Shown here: piece after piece, positions 1-6,747 of the stretch | Position numbering within the stretch: the stretch's first letter is position 1 | Layout: each line of letters begins with the position of its first letter | NCBI GenBank assembly: GCA_038326775.1 | Contig: JBBQKJ010000039.1 | Location: 1 to 28,901, forward strand | Source of the DNA: DYIU01 sp038326775 | Lineage (GTDB): Bacteria; Actinomycetota; Geothermincolia; Fen-727; Anoxymicrobiaceae | Reading direction: 5' to 3' | DNA: 28,901 bases | Made by a program: the position numbers and the translations under genes | Notes under the pieces: generated by a model | Seen by the model: only the letters and a program-made list of their open reading frames with translations | What the model was told of the DNA's origin: nothing | Database searches by the model: none

Positions 1-39
1 GACATGAATTCATGTCAGGGTGCCTGACCCCAACATGAA
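1..39. repeat. 16-bp perfect palindrome plus CCTGACCCC motif
   Basis: Bases 1-16 (GACATGAATTCATGTC) equal their own reverse complement. They are followed at about 18-36 by GGTGCCTGACCCCAACATG. The block lies directly downstream of the GNAT stop codon. The same CCTGACCCC core recurs near 11930, 11970 and, inverted, near 26465, so this looks like one member of a short interspersed repeat family. It has no T-run, so it is not a standard intrinsic terminator. The window edge cuts off the left context. Confidence 0.5.
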
Positions 40-681
40 TCATAGCTTCAGCGTCATGCGGTACATGCCGGGGCAGCCGAAGGCGCGCGCGAAGCCGGGG
101 TCGCGCTTCTCTTCGGTAATCTCGAAGCCGGCCTTCCCGTAGGCGTTGATGGCCGGCTTGTTGCCTATGTAGACGCCTATCTGCATGTGGCTGTAGCCGC
201 GCTCGCGCCCTTTTTCGACGGCGCGCTCCAGCAGCGCGTTGACGAGGCCCCGCCGGCGGTACTCCTCGTAGCAGCCGACGTTCTCGACGACCCAGGCGTC
301 CAACGGCACGTCAGGCTCTGCGCGGACGAACGGCTCGAGCCTCTCCCCCATCGCCACCAGGTCGTCGTCGGTCCAGCCTATCTCCTTGAAAGCGGCCAGA
401 AGCGGCCGGGTGCGACCCTCTTCCTTGTTGAAGGCGCAAAGCGACGCGGCGGTCCGCCCGCCGACATCGGCCACGATATAGTAAGCGTGGTGGAACCACG
501 ACCTCGTCTCCGCGGTGAGCATCTTCTCCATGACCGCCAACCGGTCTGGAGTCGGCCCGTACGGCCCCGGGATCATGAGGTCGTAAACGGAGGTCTCGAC
601 GTGGCCCTGGCCGGCCAGGTAACAGAGGTAAGAAATGCGGTCCGCGTCAGCGGGGGCCGCCGGTCTCAACTGGAAGTCCAT
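40..681 (-). CDS. GNAT family N-acetyltransferase
   Basis: The 213-aa product has the acetyl-CoA binding signature of the GNAT fold in its C-terminal half: a beta strand (ENVGCYEEY), then RRRGLVNALLERAV as motif A, then a strand and helix ending in NKPAINAYGKAGFEI, the usual motif B/C arrangement. It should transfer an acetyl group from acetyl-CoA to an amine; the substrate cannot be read from sequence. The N-terminal 110 residues are less typical. The ATG at 681 is preceded by GGAGG with 3-nt spacing. The start overlaps the end of the upstream 154-aa gene by 35 bp, so it is probably the last gene of the RACo operon. Confident as GNAT; its role in the operon is unknown. Confidence 0.88.
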   Translation of the reverse strand: MDFQLRPAAPADADRISYLCYLAGQGHVETSVYDLMIPGPYGPTPDRLAVMEKMLTAETRSWFHHAYYIVADVGGRTAASLCAFNKEEGRTRPLLAAFKEIGWTDDDLVAMGERLEPFVRAEPDVPLDAWVVENVGCYEEYRRRGLVNALLERAVEKGRERGYSHMQIGVYIGNKPAINAYGKAGFEITEEKRDPGFARAFGCPGMYRMTLKL

Positions 682-1111
682 GTTCCTCCGTTCCTTGACT
701 CTGACTGCCGGAACCCGTGCCCTCGACTCGTGCCAGGATGCGCTCCAGCGCGCCGCCGGCGAACTCCTCCAGTTCGCCCGCGGTCGGGCCGATGATTATC
801 GCCGCGACGCTCAGGTCGATCGAGCCGGCCTCCGATCGCTCCCAGTGCTCCGTCACCGTGGCCTGGACGCCGTGGCCGGTGCCCGAGACGCGGCAATAGC
901 CCTCGCCGGATTCCAGGAGCACCTTTATGTGCCCCACGAGGTACCCTTTCCCGCGAGCCCAGCACTGGAGTTCCTCGACCCAGGCCACCATGGCATCTGT
1001 CACGGCCGGCGCGGTTGCCCGCGAGGCGAACTTCAGGCTGCGGGACACGCTGTGCACTGCCGGTTCAATACCTTCGAAAGGCACGCGGCTTTCGCCTTGC
1101 CGACCGCTCAC
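647..1111 (-). CDS. Conserved-looking 154-aa protein in RACo/CobW operon, function unknown
   Basis: I chose the GTG at 1111 because it overlaps the stop of the CobW-like gene in a GTGA arrangement, typical of translational coupling. The longer open frame running up to 1558 is only a shadow between about 1112 and 1500, where it is arginine-rich and low in hydrophobic residues. From about residue 24 the protein looks genuine: SLKFASRATAPAVTDAM, AWVEELQCWARGKGYLVGHIKVLL, a beta stretch around CRVSGTGHGVQATVTEHW, then DLSVAAIIIGPTAGELEEFAGGALERIL. The pattern suggests a compact alpha/beta domain with no catalytic motif that I recognise. The last 25 residues, overlapping the GNAT start, are Gly/Ser/Glu-rich and probably unstructured. 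Position suggests a partner of the CobW-like GTPase or of corrinoid reactivation; that is inference only. Confidence 0.7.
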   Translation of the reverse strand: MSGRQGESRVPFEGIEPAVHSVSRSLKFASRATAPAVTDAMVAWVEELQCWARGKGYLVGHIKVLLESGEGYCRVSGTGHGVQATVTEHWERSEAGSIDLSVAAIIIGPTAGELEEFAGGALERILARVEGTGSGSQSQGTEEHGLPVETGGPR

Positions 1112-1558
1112 CAGCCCGCCACCTTCTCCCAGACCTCCGCGGCGATGCCTTCGCTCGCCGACACGGTGAGGACGGCCGCCGCGGGGCCGATGCCACGCAC
1201 GCTCCGGACGACCTCGTCGAGCGCGGCCGGGTCGACCAGGTCGGCCTTGTTGACGAGAACGATGTCCGCGCCCGAAACCTGCCTGGTCACCAGTGGCTCG
1301 ACCACAACCAGGAGCTCGGGCCAGCGCACGGTGTCGACCACCGCGAGAGTCAGGATGCAGTCGATGCCCCTGCCGTACTTGTTGATGGTCTTGACTATTG
1401 CCTGCGGGGTCCCCAGCCCGGTCGCCTCGACCAGGACCCAGCCGGGTGCGACGTCGGCGGCTATCTCGTTCAGGCAGGACGTAAGGTCGGCGGTGAGCTG
1501 GCAGCAGCAGGCTCGTCTTGCCCGAGCCCAGGAACCCGACGAAAATGACCACGTTCAT
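1108..1558 (-). pseudogene. CobW/HypB-like GTPase with internal deletion and frameshift
   Basis: The ATG at 1558 opens a G3E-family start, MNVVIFVGFLGSGKTSLLL, with a perfect P-loop (GFLGSGKT). About base 1500 the reading frame changes. In the next frame the protein continues CQLTADLTSCLNEIAADVAPG, then WVLVEATGLGTPQAIVK and DIVLVNKADLVDPAALDEV (NKAD, guanine specificity), ending with TGA at 1108-1110. Intact relatives have roughly 40 residues between the P-loop helix and the CxxC-containing CICC(x)L(x)xDL segment, including the N-E-x-G switch region. Here LLL is joined directly to CQLTADL, at a CTGCTGC heptamer that could encode both sides. The gene thus lacks its switch I/metal segment and is out of frame, so no working GTPase is expected unless the assembly is wrong. 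Family role: metallochaperone or cofactor loading, often beside corrinoid methyltransferase genes. Confidence 0.8.
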
Positions 1559-1612
1559 CCTGTGTCCATCCCGAAAGCAATGCCTTTATCGCTCAATAAC
1601 CGACCGATTCGA

Positions 1613-3181
1613 TCATGCCTCGAGGTCGAGGTTCGCGATGAAACGCTTCTGGAACTCGGGCCGGGTGGCGAGCTCCAGGTGCTCCGTCCCGTAAGCTATC
1701 TCGCGCGCCCGCATCAATGCGGGGGCGCCCTCGATAAGGCATAAACAGGCTCCCTTGAGCGCGGCGTCCCCTATCGGCTCGAACCTCCCGGCGGGCAGGT
1801 CGGGGAGCAGGCCGATGTACCTGGCGTTCTCGACGTCAAGGTAGTTGCCGAACGCCCCGGCGATAAAGAGCCTCGACAACAGACCGCGCTCGATGCCGAA
1901 CCGCTCCAGGAGGAACATCATCCCGGTTGCGATGGACGCCTTGACCAGCTGTATCTCTCTTATGTCTTTCCTCGTTATCGTGATGTCGCGGCCGTTCCCG
2001 CTGCTTGCCGCTTCAACCAGTACATACTCTTCGCAGTCTCTCATCCTGCCGCTGGTCTCCACCACACCTATTCTGCGCAGCGCGGCGACCGCGTCCACGA
2101 TGCCGGAGCCGCATATGCCGACTGGCGGCTTGCCCCCTACCGTTCCGAAGACCAGCTCCCCGCCCTCGATGCGAACGCTGTTGATCGCGCCGGGCGTGGC
2201 CCTCATCCCGTGCCTGATGTGCGCTCCCTCGAACGCCGGGCCGGCGGCCGCGGAGCAGGCGACCCGGTCGTCGCCCCGGCCGAGGACCATCTCGGTGTTG
2301 GTGCCCATGTCCACCATGAGGGTGAAGCCCCGAACCCTCTTCTCCTCGATGGCGAGCAGGCAGGCGACGGTGTCGGCTCCAACGAACGAGCGGATGTTCG
2401 GCAGCACCTCGAGGGTGGCCCGGGCGGACAGCTCTAGGCCGATATCGACGGCGGGCCTCGGCTCGGCCTCCTTGAACTCCGCCTCGTAAGGAGCCATTCC
2501 GAGGTGTGCGGGCGTCACTCCCAGCAGGAAATGCTGCATGGCGGTGTTCCCCGCGCATACCACCGACTCGATGCGATCCCTGTCCTGGCCGGCCCTTTCA
2601 CAGAGAAGGCCGACAAGGCGGTTGACGCAGCCGACCACCGCTTCGCGCAGGACAGTGGTGCCCTCGCGCCCGTTGCTCCTGGCAGTTGAGAAAGCGATGC
2701 GGGAAACCACGTCGGCCCCGTAGGCACGCTGGGGGTTCGTCTCGCTCTCCACCGCTAGCGGCGCCTTCCGGTCGAGGTCCGCCAGGAGCGCGACCACGGT
2801 AGTCGTGCCTATGTCGAGAGCCACCCCCAGTCTACCCACAGCGCCCCTAGCGGCCGGTATCACTCCTATCGAGCCGGCGACCAGAGCGTCGAGCAGGCTC
2901 CTGTCCTCTCCCGTCTCGCTCACCCTGATTACGCAGTCTCCGTCGGGTATACTTCGGCACGCCAGGTACTCGTCTCCGTGCTCCGGCGCGGCGGGGTCTC
3001 CCTTTCGGTCGAGCAGCCGGCCTTCGACGAGCTCGACCAGGCACCTGCCGCAGGTGCCCTCCCCGCCGCACTCGCTTTCCACGGTTATCCCGGCCCCGGA
3101 GAGCAGCTCGAGCAGGTCGCGGCTTTCCCCCGCGGCGAGCTCGATCTCCGTCTTCAGCGGCAACACGCGCAATACCGGCAT
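1613..3181 (-). CDS. RACo-type corrinoid activation protein (2Fe-2S ferredoxin + ASKHA ATPase, DUF4445)
   Basis: The N-terminal ferredoxin-like domain carries ECGGEGTCGRC and YLACRS, giving cysteines at about 38, 44, 47 and 75 for one [2Fe-2S] cluster. The rest is the RACo middle and ASKHA-type ATPase region: LDIGTTTVVALLADL (phosphate 1), NPQRAYGADVVSRI, VCAGNTAMQHFLLG, MVDMGTNTEMVLG, AAAGPAFEGAHI, GICGSGIVDAV and LFIAGAFGNYLDVENA. Such proteins use ATP to re-reduce inactive cob(II)alamin of corrinoid methyltransferase proteins to cob(I). I prefer the ATG at 3181 (522 aa) over the in-frame ATG at 3196, because AAAGG sits 6 nt before the former and family members begin close to the beta strand PVLRVLPLKTEIEL. 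It leads an operon with the CobW-like gene. No corrinoid methyltransferase or corrinoid protein is visible in the window, so its client must lie elsewhere. Confidence 0.9.
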   Translation of the reverse strand: MPVLRVLPLKTEIELAAGESRDLLELLSGAGITVESECGGEGTCGRCLVELVEGRLLDRKGDPAAPEHGDEYLACRSIPDGDCVIRVSETGEDRSLLDALVAGSIGVIPAARGAVGRLGVALDIGTTTVVALLADLDRKAPLAVESETNPQRAYGADVVSRIAFSTARSNGREGTTVLREAVVGCVNRLVGLLCERAGQDRDRIESVVCAGNTAMQHFLLGVTPAHLGMAPYEAEFKEAEPRPAVDIGLELSARATLEVLPNIRSFVGADTVACLLAIEEKRVRGFTLMVDMGTNTEMVLGRGDDRVACSAAAGPAFEGAHIRHGMRATPGAINSVRIEGGELVFGTVGGKPPVGICGSGIVDAVAALRRIGVVETSGRMRDCEEYVLVEAASSGNGRDITITRKDIREIQLVKASIATGMMFLLERFGIERGLLSRLFIAGAFGNYLDVENARYIGLLPDLPAGRFEPIGDAALKGACLCLIEGAPALMRAREIAYGTEHLELATRPEFQKRFIANLDLEA

Positions 3182-3231
3182 TGGCGACCTTTCCATTTCG
3201 CGCCGGCGCCCGACCGGCGCCCGCTGGCAAC

Positions 3232-3260
3232 AGTATATAGGCGCGAACCATCTCCGTCAT
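3232..3260 (-). promoter_or_regulatory. Candidate promoter for the RACo operon
   Basis: Read on the minus strand, ATGACG (3260-3255) is separated by 17 nt from TATACT (3237-3232), a 4/6 and 5/6 match to the sigma-70 -35/-10 boxes. It would start transcription about 45 nt upstream of the ATG at 3181. The leader contains a direct repeat of GGGCGCCGG separated by 2 nt. This is a consensus match only. Confidence 0.4.
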
Positions 3261-3300
3261 GGCCCGTCTGATAATGCAAATCGGAACGAACGCCGATACA

Positions 3301-3329
3301 TTGACACGAAGGTCGAGCTGGACGATGAT
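3301..3329 (+). promoter_or_regulatory. Candidate promoter for the DUF3068 gene
   Basis: A perfect TTGACA (3301-3306), a 17-nt spacer and GATGAT (3324-3329, 4/6 to TATAAT). The predicted start is only a few bases before the ATG at 3342. If it is used, the gene is almost leaderless or initiates at the downstream TTG near 3374, which has GAGG five bases upstream. Confidence 0.4.
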
Positions 3330-3341
3330 TCCTGCTGGGAA

Positions 3342-4391
3342 ATGCCTTTCAATAGAGGAATCGAGGCACGCTTGAGACGTAGCAGAGCCGGGCTCGCCCT
3401 GGTTGTCGCCGGATGTATCCTCCTGCTGCTGGCGCCGGCCTGGCGCCTGGGCATCGCGCCGCTGTTCATCAGGTTGCCGGACGACCTCGAGGTCATCGGT
3501 GCATACACCGGAAAGATGACGCTCTTCGCCGAGCGCCAGACCTCGAAGCTCTACCCGCCCGGTCAGAAGGTCACCACCCCGATTCGCATCGACAGCAGGG
3601 ACACGAGCGTTCCGTCGTTGAGCAATCGACGGGTCCTGGTCATGAAGGAGCGCGTTCTGGTGAGCGATGCTGCCACCGGGGAGGCGCTCGAAGGCTTGAG
3701 GCCAGAAACCATGTACGTGCTCGACCGCAGGACCTGCCGGAACATCCCCGGGGTCATCGAGGGAATAGAGCGCAGGGGCTACACCGTCAAGCTGCCCATG
3801 GGAGCGCAGAAGAAGGTGTACGCGATGTGGGACAACGACCTCGAAGCGAGCATTCCCTGCAGGTTCGTCAAAGAGGCCCGGCTGGACGGCGACCGCGTAA
3901 AGGGCCTGAAGGTCTACGTCTACAAAGTCGGCGGCAGCATCGAGAAGATGGCCAGGCCCCCGAGCGGCCTGCCGGAGTCGATCACCGGGAAGGCCGCGAA
4001 GGCCGCCACCGGCAACCCGGGCCTTCCGATCGCGGACGACCTGGAGATAAAGCTCGAGTACTTCAAAAGGACCGACGCGACGTTGTACGTGGAGCCGACG
4101 GTGGGGACAACCCTGTACGTCCCCCGATACCGGTATCAGTACTTCATGAAGAACCCTCCCGGGCGCTCCCCCACCTACCAGAAGCTCGCCGAGGTCGAGT
4201 ACGCCAAGGACCGCGCGTCCGCTATCGAGGATATCGATTCGAGCACGAAGTATATCCGGCTGATAAACCTCGACAAGCGGGGCGTGCCTTTCTTTTTTCT
4301 CCTCATGGGCCTGGCACTGCTTGGAACGGGCCTCCTCCTCGGTGCCAGGGCCGCGAAACTCAACCGGCGGCAGCCGCCTTCAGACACTTGA
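3342..4391 (+). CDS. DUF3068 (PorA-like) membrane protein
   Basis: The 349-aa protein matches the organisation of the actinobacterial DUF3068 family, often labelled 'porin PorA family'. It has one N-terminal helix (about residues 16-40, GLALVVAGCILLLLAPAW followed by PLFIRLP), a long extracytoplasmic domain of about 270 residues, and a C-terminal helix (FFFLLMGLALLGTGLLLGA) with a short basic cytoplasmic tail. Internal landmarks are the YPPGQKVTTPIRIDSRDTS segment and a YVEPTVGTTLYVPRYRYQ stretch near the C-terminus. Its biochemical function is not established. The open frame extends upstream, but that part has shadow-like composition over the divergent promoter region, so ATG 3342 is chosen; a TTG at about 3374 is the alternative. 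The gene stands alone between the divergent RACo operon and the cob operon promoter. Confidence 0.8.
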   Translation: MPFNRGIEARLRRSRAGLALVVAGCILLLLAPAWRLGIAPLFIRLPDDLEVIGAYTGKMTLFAERQTSKLYPPGQKVTTPIRIDSRDTSVPSLSNRRVLVMKERVLVSDAATGEALEGLRPETMYVLDRRTCRNIPGVIEGIERRGYTVKLPMGAQKKVYAMWDNDLEASIPCRFVKEARLDGDRVKGLKVYVYKVGGSIEKMARPPSGLPESITGKAAKAATGNPGLPIADDLEIKLEYFKRTDATLYVEPTVGTTLYVPRYRYQYFMKNPPGRSPTYQKLAEVEYAKDRASAIEDIDSSTKYIRLINLDKRGVPFFFLLMGLALLGTGLLLGARAAKLNRRQPPSDT

Positions 4392-4394
4392 AGT

Positions 4395-4423
4395 TTGACT
4401 CGGGCGCTCGCTCGCCATACAAT
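4395..4423 (+). promoter_or_regulatory. Sigma-70-type promoter of the B12 operon
   Basis: TTGACT at 4395-4400 (5/6), exactly 17 nt, then TACAAT at 4418-4423 (5/6). Transcription should start near 4430, just before the cobalamin riboswitch, so the RNA begins directly with the aptamer. The promoter begins 4 nt after the DUF3068 stop codon. Confidence 0.75.
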
Positions 4424-4441
4424 CCCTCCGAAAACTGAATA

Positions 4442-4600
4442 ACATGCCGTACAGGTGGCATTCGGCCTTAAAGGGGAAGCCGGTGAGAGTCCGGCGCGGA
4501 CGCGCCACTGTGATGGGGAGCGACCCGCATATACCACTGGCGAGAGCCGGGAAGGGCGGGAAGCGTTGAACCAAGCCAGGAGACCTGCCTGAGCGGATTG
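4442..4600 (+). ncRNA. Cobalamin riboswitch
   Basis: The leader contains the conserved cobalamin aptamer elements in order: an opening stem around TACAGGTGGCATTCGG, AAAGGGGAAGCCGGTGAGAGT with TCCGGCGCGGACGCGCCACTGT, GTGATGGGGAGCGACC, and the B12 box AGCCAGGAGACCTGCC at 4574-4589. The aptamer binds adenosylcobalamin or a related corrinoid and normally shuts off downstream expression. It lies between a strong promoter and an intrinsic terminator and controls a nine-gene operon of corrinoid uptake and late B12 synthesis. Borders are approximate. Confidence 0.95.
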
Positions 4601-4650
4601 CCAAGACGTCCTCGCGAGCGGGAAGGTTCTGGGCCTGGAGTGAAATTTCG

Positions 4651-4680
4651 GCCGCCCTTCGAGACGAGGGGCGGTTTTTT
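4651..4680 (+). terminator. Intrinsic terminator of the riboswitch
   Basis: CCGCCCTTCG (4652-4661) pairs with CGAGGGGCGG (4665-4674), with one G-U wobble, closing on an AGA loop. Six T residues follow at 4675-4680. Its position about 60 nt after the B12 box and 85 nt before the first gene fits the expression platform of a transcriptional riboswitch: ligand binding should favour this hairpin and stop transcription before btuF. Confidence 0.88.
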
Positions 4681-4765
4681 CGCGCCCGGCCGAAAGGAGA
4701 TGCTTTGTAGCCGTGCTCTTGCTGGCCTGCCAGGTGTGAGAAAGACAAGTGTGTGGAGGTTGAAG

Positions 4766-5686
4766 ATGTGTTCAAAGAAGTCAATGTATTTACTGGTCGC
4801 TGTCGCGTTTGCGGCGATGCTGACGGCCGGAGCGGCCGGGTGCGGGTCAACCGGCGGGGGCGGCCCCGGGAAGATATCGCTGGTGGACGACGCGGGCGGG
4901 ACGCTGGTGCTGGACAAGCCCGTCGAGCGCGTGGTCTCGCTCGCCCCGTCGAACACTGAGATAATCTACGCCATCGGGGGCGAGAAAAAGCTGGTGGGGG
5001 TCACCACCTACTGCGACTATCCAGCGGCGGCGAAGAAGAAGCCCGATGTGGGTGATTTCGCGACCCCCAACGTCGAGAGGATAGCCTCGCGAAACCCACA
5101 GGTGGTCTTCGCGACCAGCGGCCTCCAGGACAGCGTGGTCGAAAGCCTGGACAAACTTGACATCAAGGTCTTCGTGGTCGAGCCGAAGAGCTTCGGCCGC
5201 CTGTACGAGGACATAAAAGCGGTGGGCAAGGTGATGGGCCTCGAGGGCAAGGCCGGCGAAGAGGTCGACAAGCTGAAAAAGCAGGTTGGCGATATTGAAA
5301 GCAAGGCGCGGGGGCTTTCGAAACCCAGGGTCTTTTTCGAGATATACAACCAGCCGTTGATGACCGCCGGCAAGGACACTCTCATCGACATGATGATCGG
5401 CATGGCCGGGGGGCTCAACACCGGGGCGGCGGCCGGGCCCGAATTCCCGCAGTTCAGCGAGGAGCGGCTCCTCCAGGACGACCCGGATATCTACGTCGCG
5501 CCGAAAGGGACCATGACCGACCCGGCGGATATCTCGAAACGCCCGGGCTACCAGACGATAACAGCCGTGAAAGAAGGCAGGGTCTTCGTCGTCGAGGACA
5601 ACCTCTTCTTCAGGGCGGGGCCGAGGCTCGTCGACGGCCTGCGGCAGTTGGCCGAGATCATCCACCCGGAGGTCTTCAAGAAATGA
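4766..5686 (+). CDS. btuF: Cobalamin/corrinoid ABC transporter substrate-binding lipoprotein BtuF
   Basis: The 306-aa lipoprotein captures corrinoids outside the membrane and delivers them to BtuC2D2. A basic N-terminus and hydrophobic stretch end in a lipobox (TAGAAGC, Cys about 26). The mature part begins with the class III binding-protein signature RVVSLAPSNTEIIYAIGGEKKLVGVTTYCDYP, continues DVGDFATPNVERIASRNPQVVFA, and has the central helical linker VVESLDKLDIKVFVVEPKSFGRLYEDIKAVG. The ATG at 4766 follows GTGGAGG at 6 nt; the open frame extends upstream into the riboswitch leader but that part is not coding. It is the first gene of the riboswitch operon and its TGA overlaps the cobT ATG (ATGA). 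BtuF-like proteins grade into haem/siderophore binders, but the riboswitch and neighbours support a corrinoid ligand. Confidence 0.92.
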   Translation: MCSKKSMYLLVAVAFAAMLTAGAAGCGSTGGGGPGKISLVDDAGGTLVLDKPVERVVSLAPSNTEIIYAIGGEKKLVGVTTYCDYPAAAKKKPDVGDFATPNVERIASRNPQVVFATSGLQDSVVESLDKLDIKVFVVEPKSFGRLYEDIKAVGKVMGLEGKAGEEVDKLKKQVGDIESKARGLSKPRVFFEIYNQPLMTAGKDTLIDMMIGMAGGLNTGAAAGPEFPQFSEERLLQDDPDIYVAPKGTMTDPADISKRPGYQTITAVKEGRVFVVEDNLFFRAGPRLVDGLRQLAEIIHPEVFKK

Positions 5687-6747
5687 AGTGGAGGACTATC
5701 CGGCAGGTCGTTGACGAGATAAGGCCGCTCGACGGGCCGGCGATGGAGCTGGCTCGAAAGCGACAGGCTGACCTGACCAAGCCGCCGGGCAGCCTGGGGC
5801 AGCTCGAGGAGATATCGATACGGTTGTGCGGGATAACCGGGAAGTTCCCGCCCCCCCATGGCGCGAAGGTGGTCATCCTGTGCGCGGCGGACCACGGCGT
5901 GACCGAGGAAGGGGTAAGCGCGTACCCGCGCGAGGTCACCGGCCAGATGCTGTTGAACTTCACGCGAGGCGGGGCGGCGATCAACGTCATCGCCGGCCAC
6001 GTAGGCGCGCGCGTGGCCCTTCTCGACGCGGGCACGTGCTCCAGCGTGGAGCATCCCCATATTATCGACAAGCGGATACGTAACGGCACCGCAAACATGG
6101 CGCGGGGCCCGGCGATGTCCGCCGGTGAAGCGGAAGCGGCCGTACTGGCCGGTGCGGACGTGGCCTCAGTGGAGATAGACGAGGGCGCGGGCCTGGTGGC
6201 CACCGGAGACATGGGAATCGGCAACACAACGGCATCGAGCGCGCTCATAGCGGCGTTCACCGGCCTGCCGGTCCGCTCGCTGGTCGGCAGGGGGACAGGG
6301 GTCGATGACGATGCGCTGGAGAACAAGGTAGCCGTCATCGAGCGCGCACTGGAGCTCAACCGGCCCTCGCCCGACGACCCCCTGGACGTCCTGGCGAAGG
6401 TGGGGGGCCTGGAGATAGGGGCGCTGTCGGGTGTGATGCTGTGCTGCGCGGCTCGGCGGGTGCCGGTCGTGGTGGACGGCTTGATCTCCGGCGCCGCGGC
6501 GCTGCTGGCGGCGCGGATCTGCCCGGTGGCCGGGGAGTACATGTTCGCCTCGCACCTGTCCGAGGAGCCGGGCCACCGCGCGGCCCTGGACGAGCTGGGC
6601 CTCAAGCCGTTCCTCAACCTCCGCATGAGGCTGGGCGAGGGCACGGGAGCGGCGCTTGCCTTGCCCGTGATGGAGGCGGCGGCGAAGGTGCTCCGCGAGA
6701 TGGCGACGTTCGAGGAAGCGGGGGTCTCGAGGGAAAGTGAGAAGTAA
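5683..6747 (+). CDS. cobT: Nicotinate-nucleotide--dimethylbenzimidazole phosphoribosyltransferase CobT
   Basis: CobT activates the lower-ligand base, making alpha-ribazole 5'-phosphate from nicotinate mononucleotide and 5,6-dimethylbenzimidazole or another base. The 354-aa length is normal for the family. Characteristic segments are DLTKPPGSLGQLEEISIRLCGITG near the N-terminus, CAADHGVTEEGVSAYPREVTGQML, NFTRGGAAINVIA, ATGDMGIGNTTASSAL and the C-terminal RLGEGTGAALALPV, whose Glu is the catalytic base in characterised CobT. The start overlaps the btuF stop as ATGA. Its last 11 bp overlap the GTG start of btuC. No bluB or bza genes for making the base appear in the window, so the base may be imported or made elsewhere. 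Confidence 0.96.
   Translation: MKWRTIRQVVDEIRPLDGPAMELARKRQADLTKPPGSLGQLEEISIRLCGITGKFPPPHGAKVVILCAADHGVTEEGVSAYPREVTGQMLLNFTRGGAAINVIAGHVGARVALLDAGTCSSVEHPHIIDKRIRNGTANMARGPAMSAGEAEAAVLAGADVASVEIDEGAGLVATGDMGIGNTTASSALIAAFTGLPVRSLVGRGTGVDDDALENKVAVIERALELNRPSPDDPLDVLAKVGGLEIGALSGVMLCCAARRVPVVVDGLISGAAALLAARICPVAGEYMFASHLSEEPGHRAALDELGLKPFLNLRMRLGEGTGAALALPVMEAAAKVLREMATFEEAGVSRESEK

Noticed and set aside
647..1558. One 303-aa protein with an N-terminal P-loop
   Set aside because: Between about 1112 and 1500 this frame is arginine-rich and shadow-like while another frame carries clear CobW-family sequence; it is two genes, the first one damaged.
2805..3341. A longer DUF3068 protein starting in the RACo gene
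   Set aside because: The extension is antisense to RACo, Ser/Pro/Arg-rich, and crosses the divergent promoter region.
1844..4391. Long plus-strand and shifted open frames across RACo and DUF3068
   Set aside because: High GC opens shadow frames; their translations lack family motifs and have skewed Ser/Arg/Pro content.
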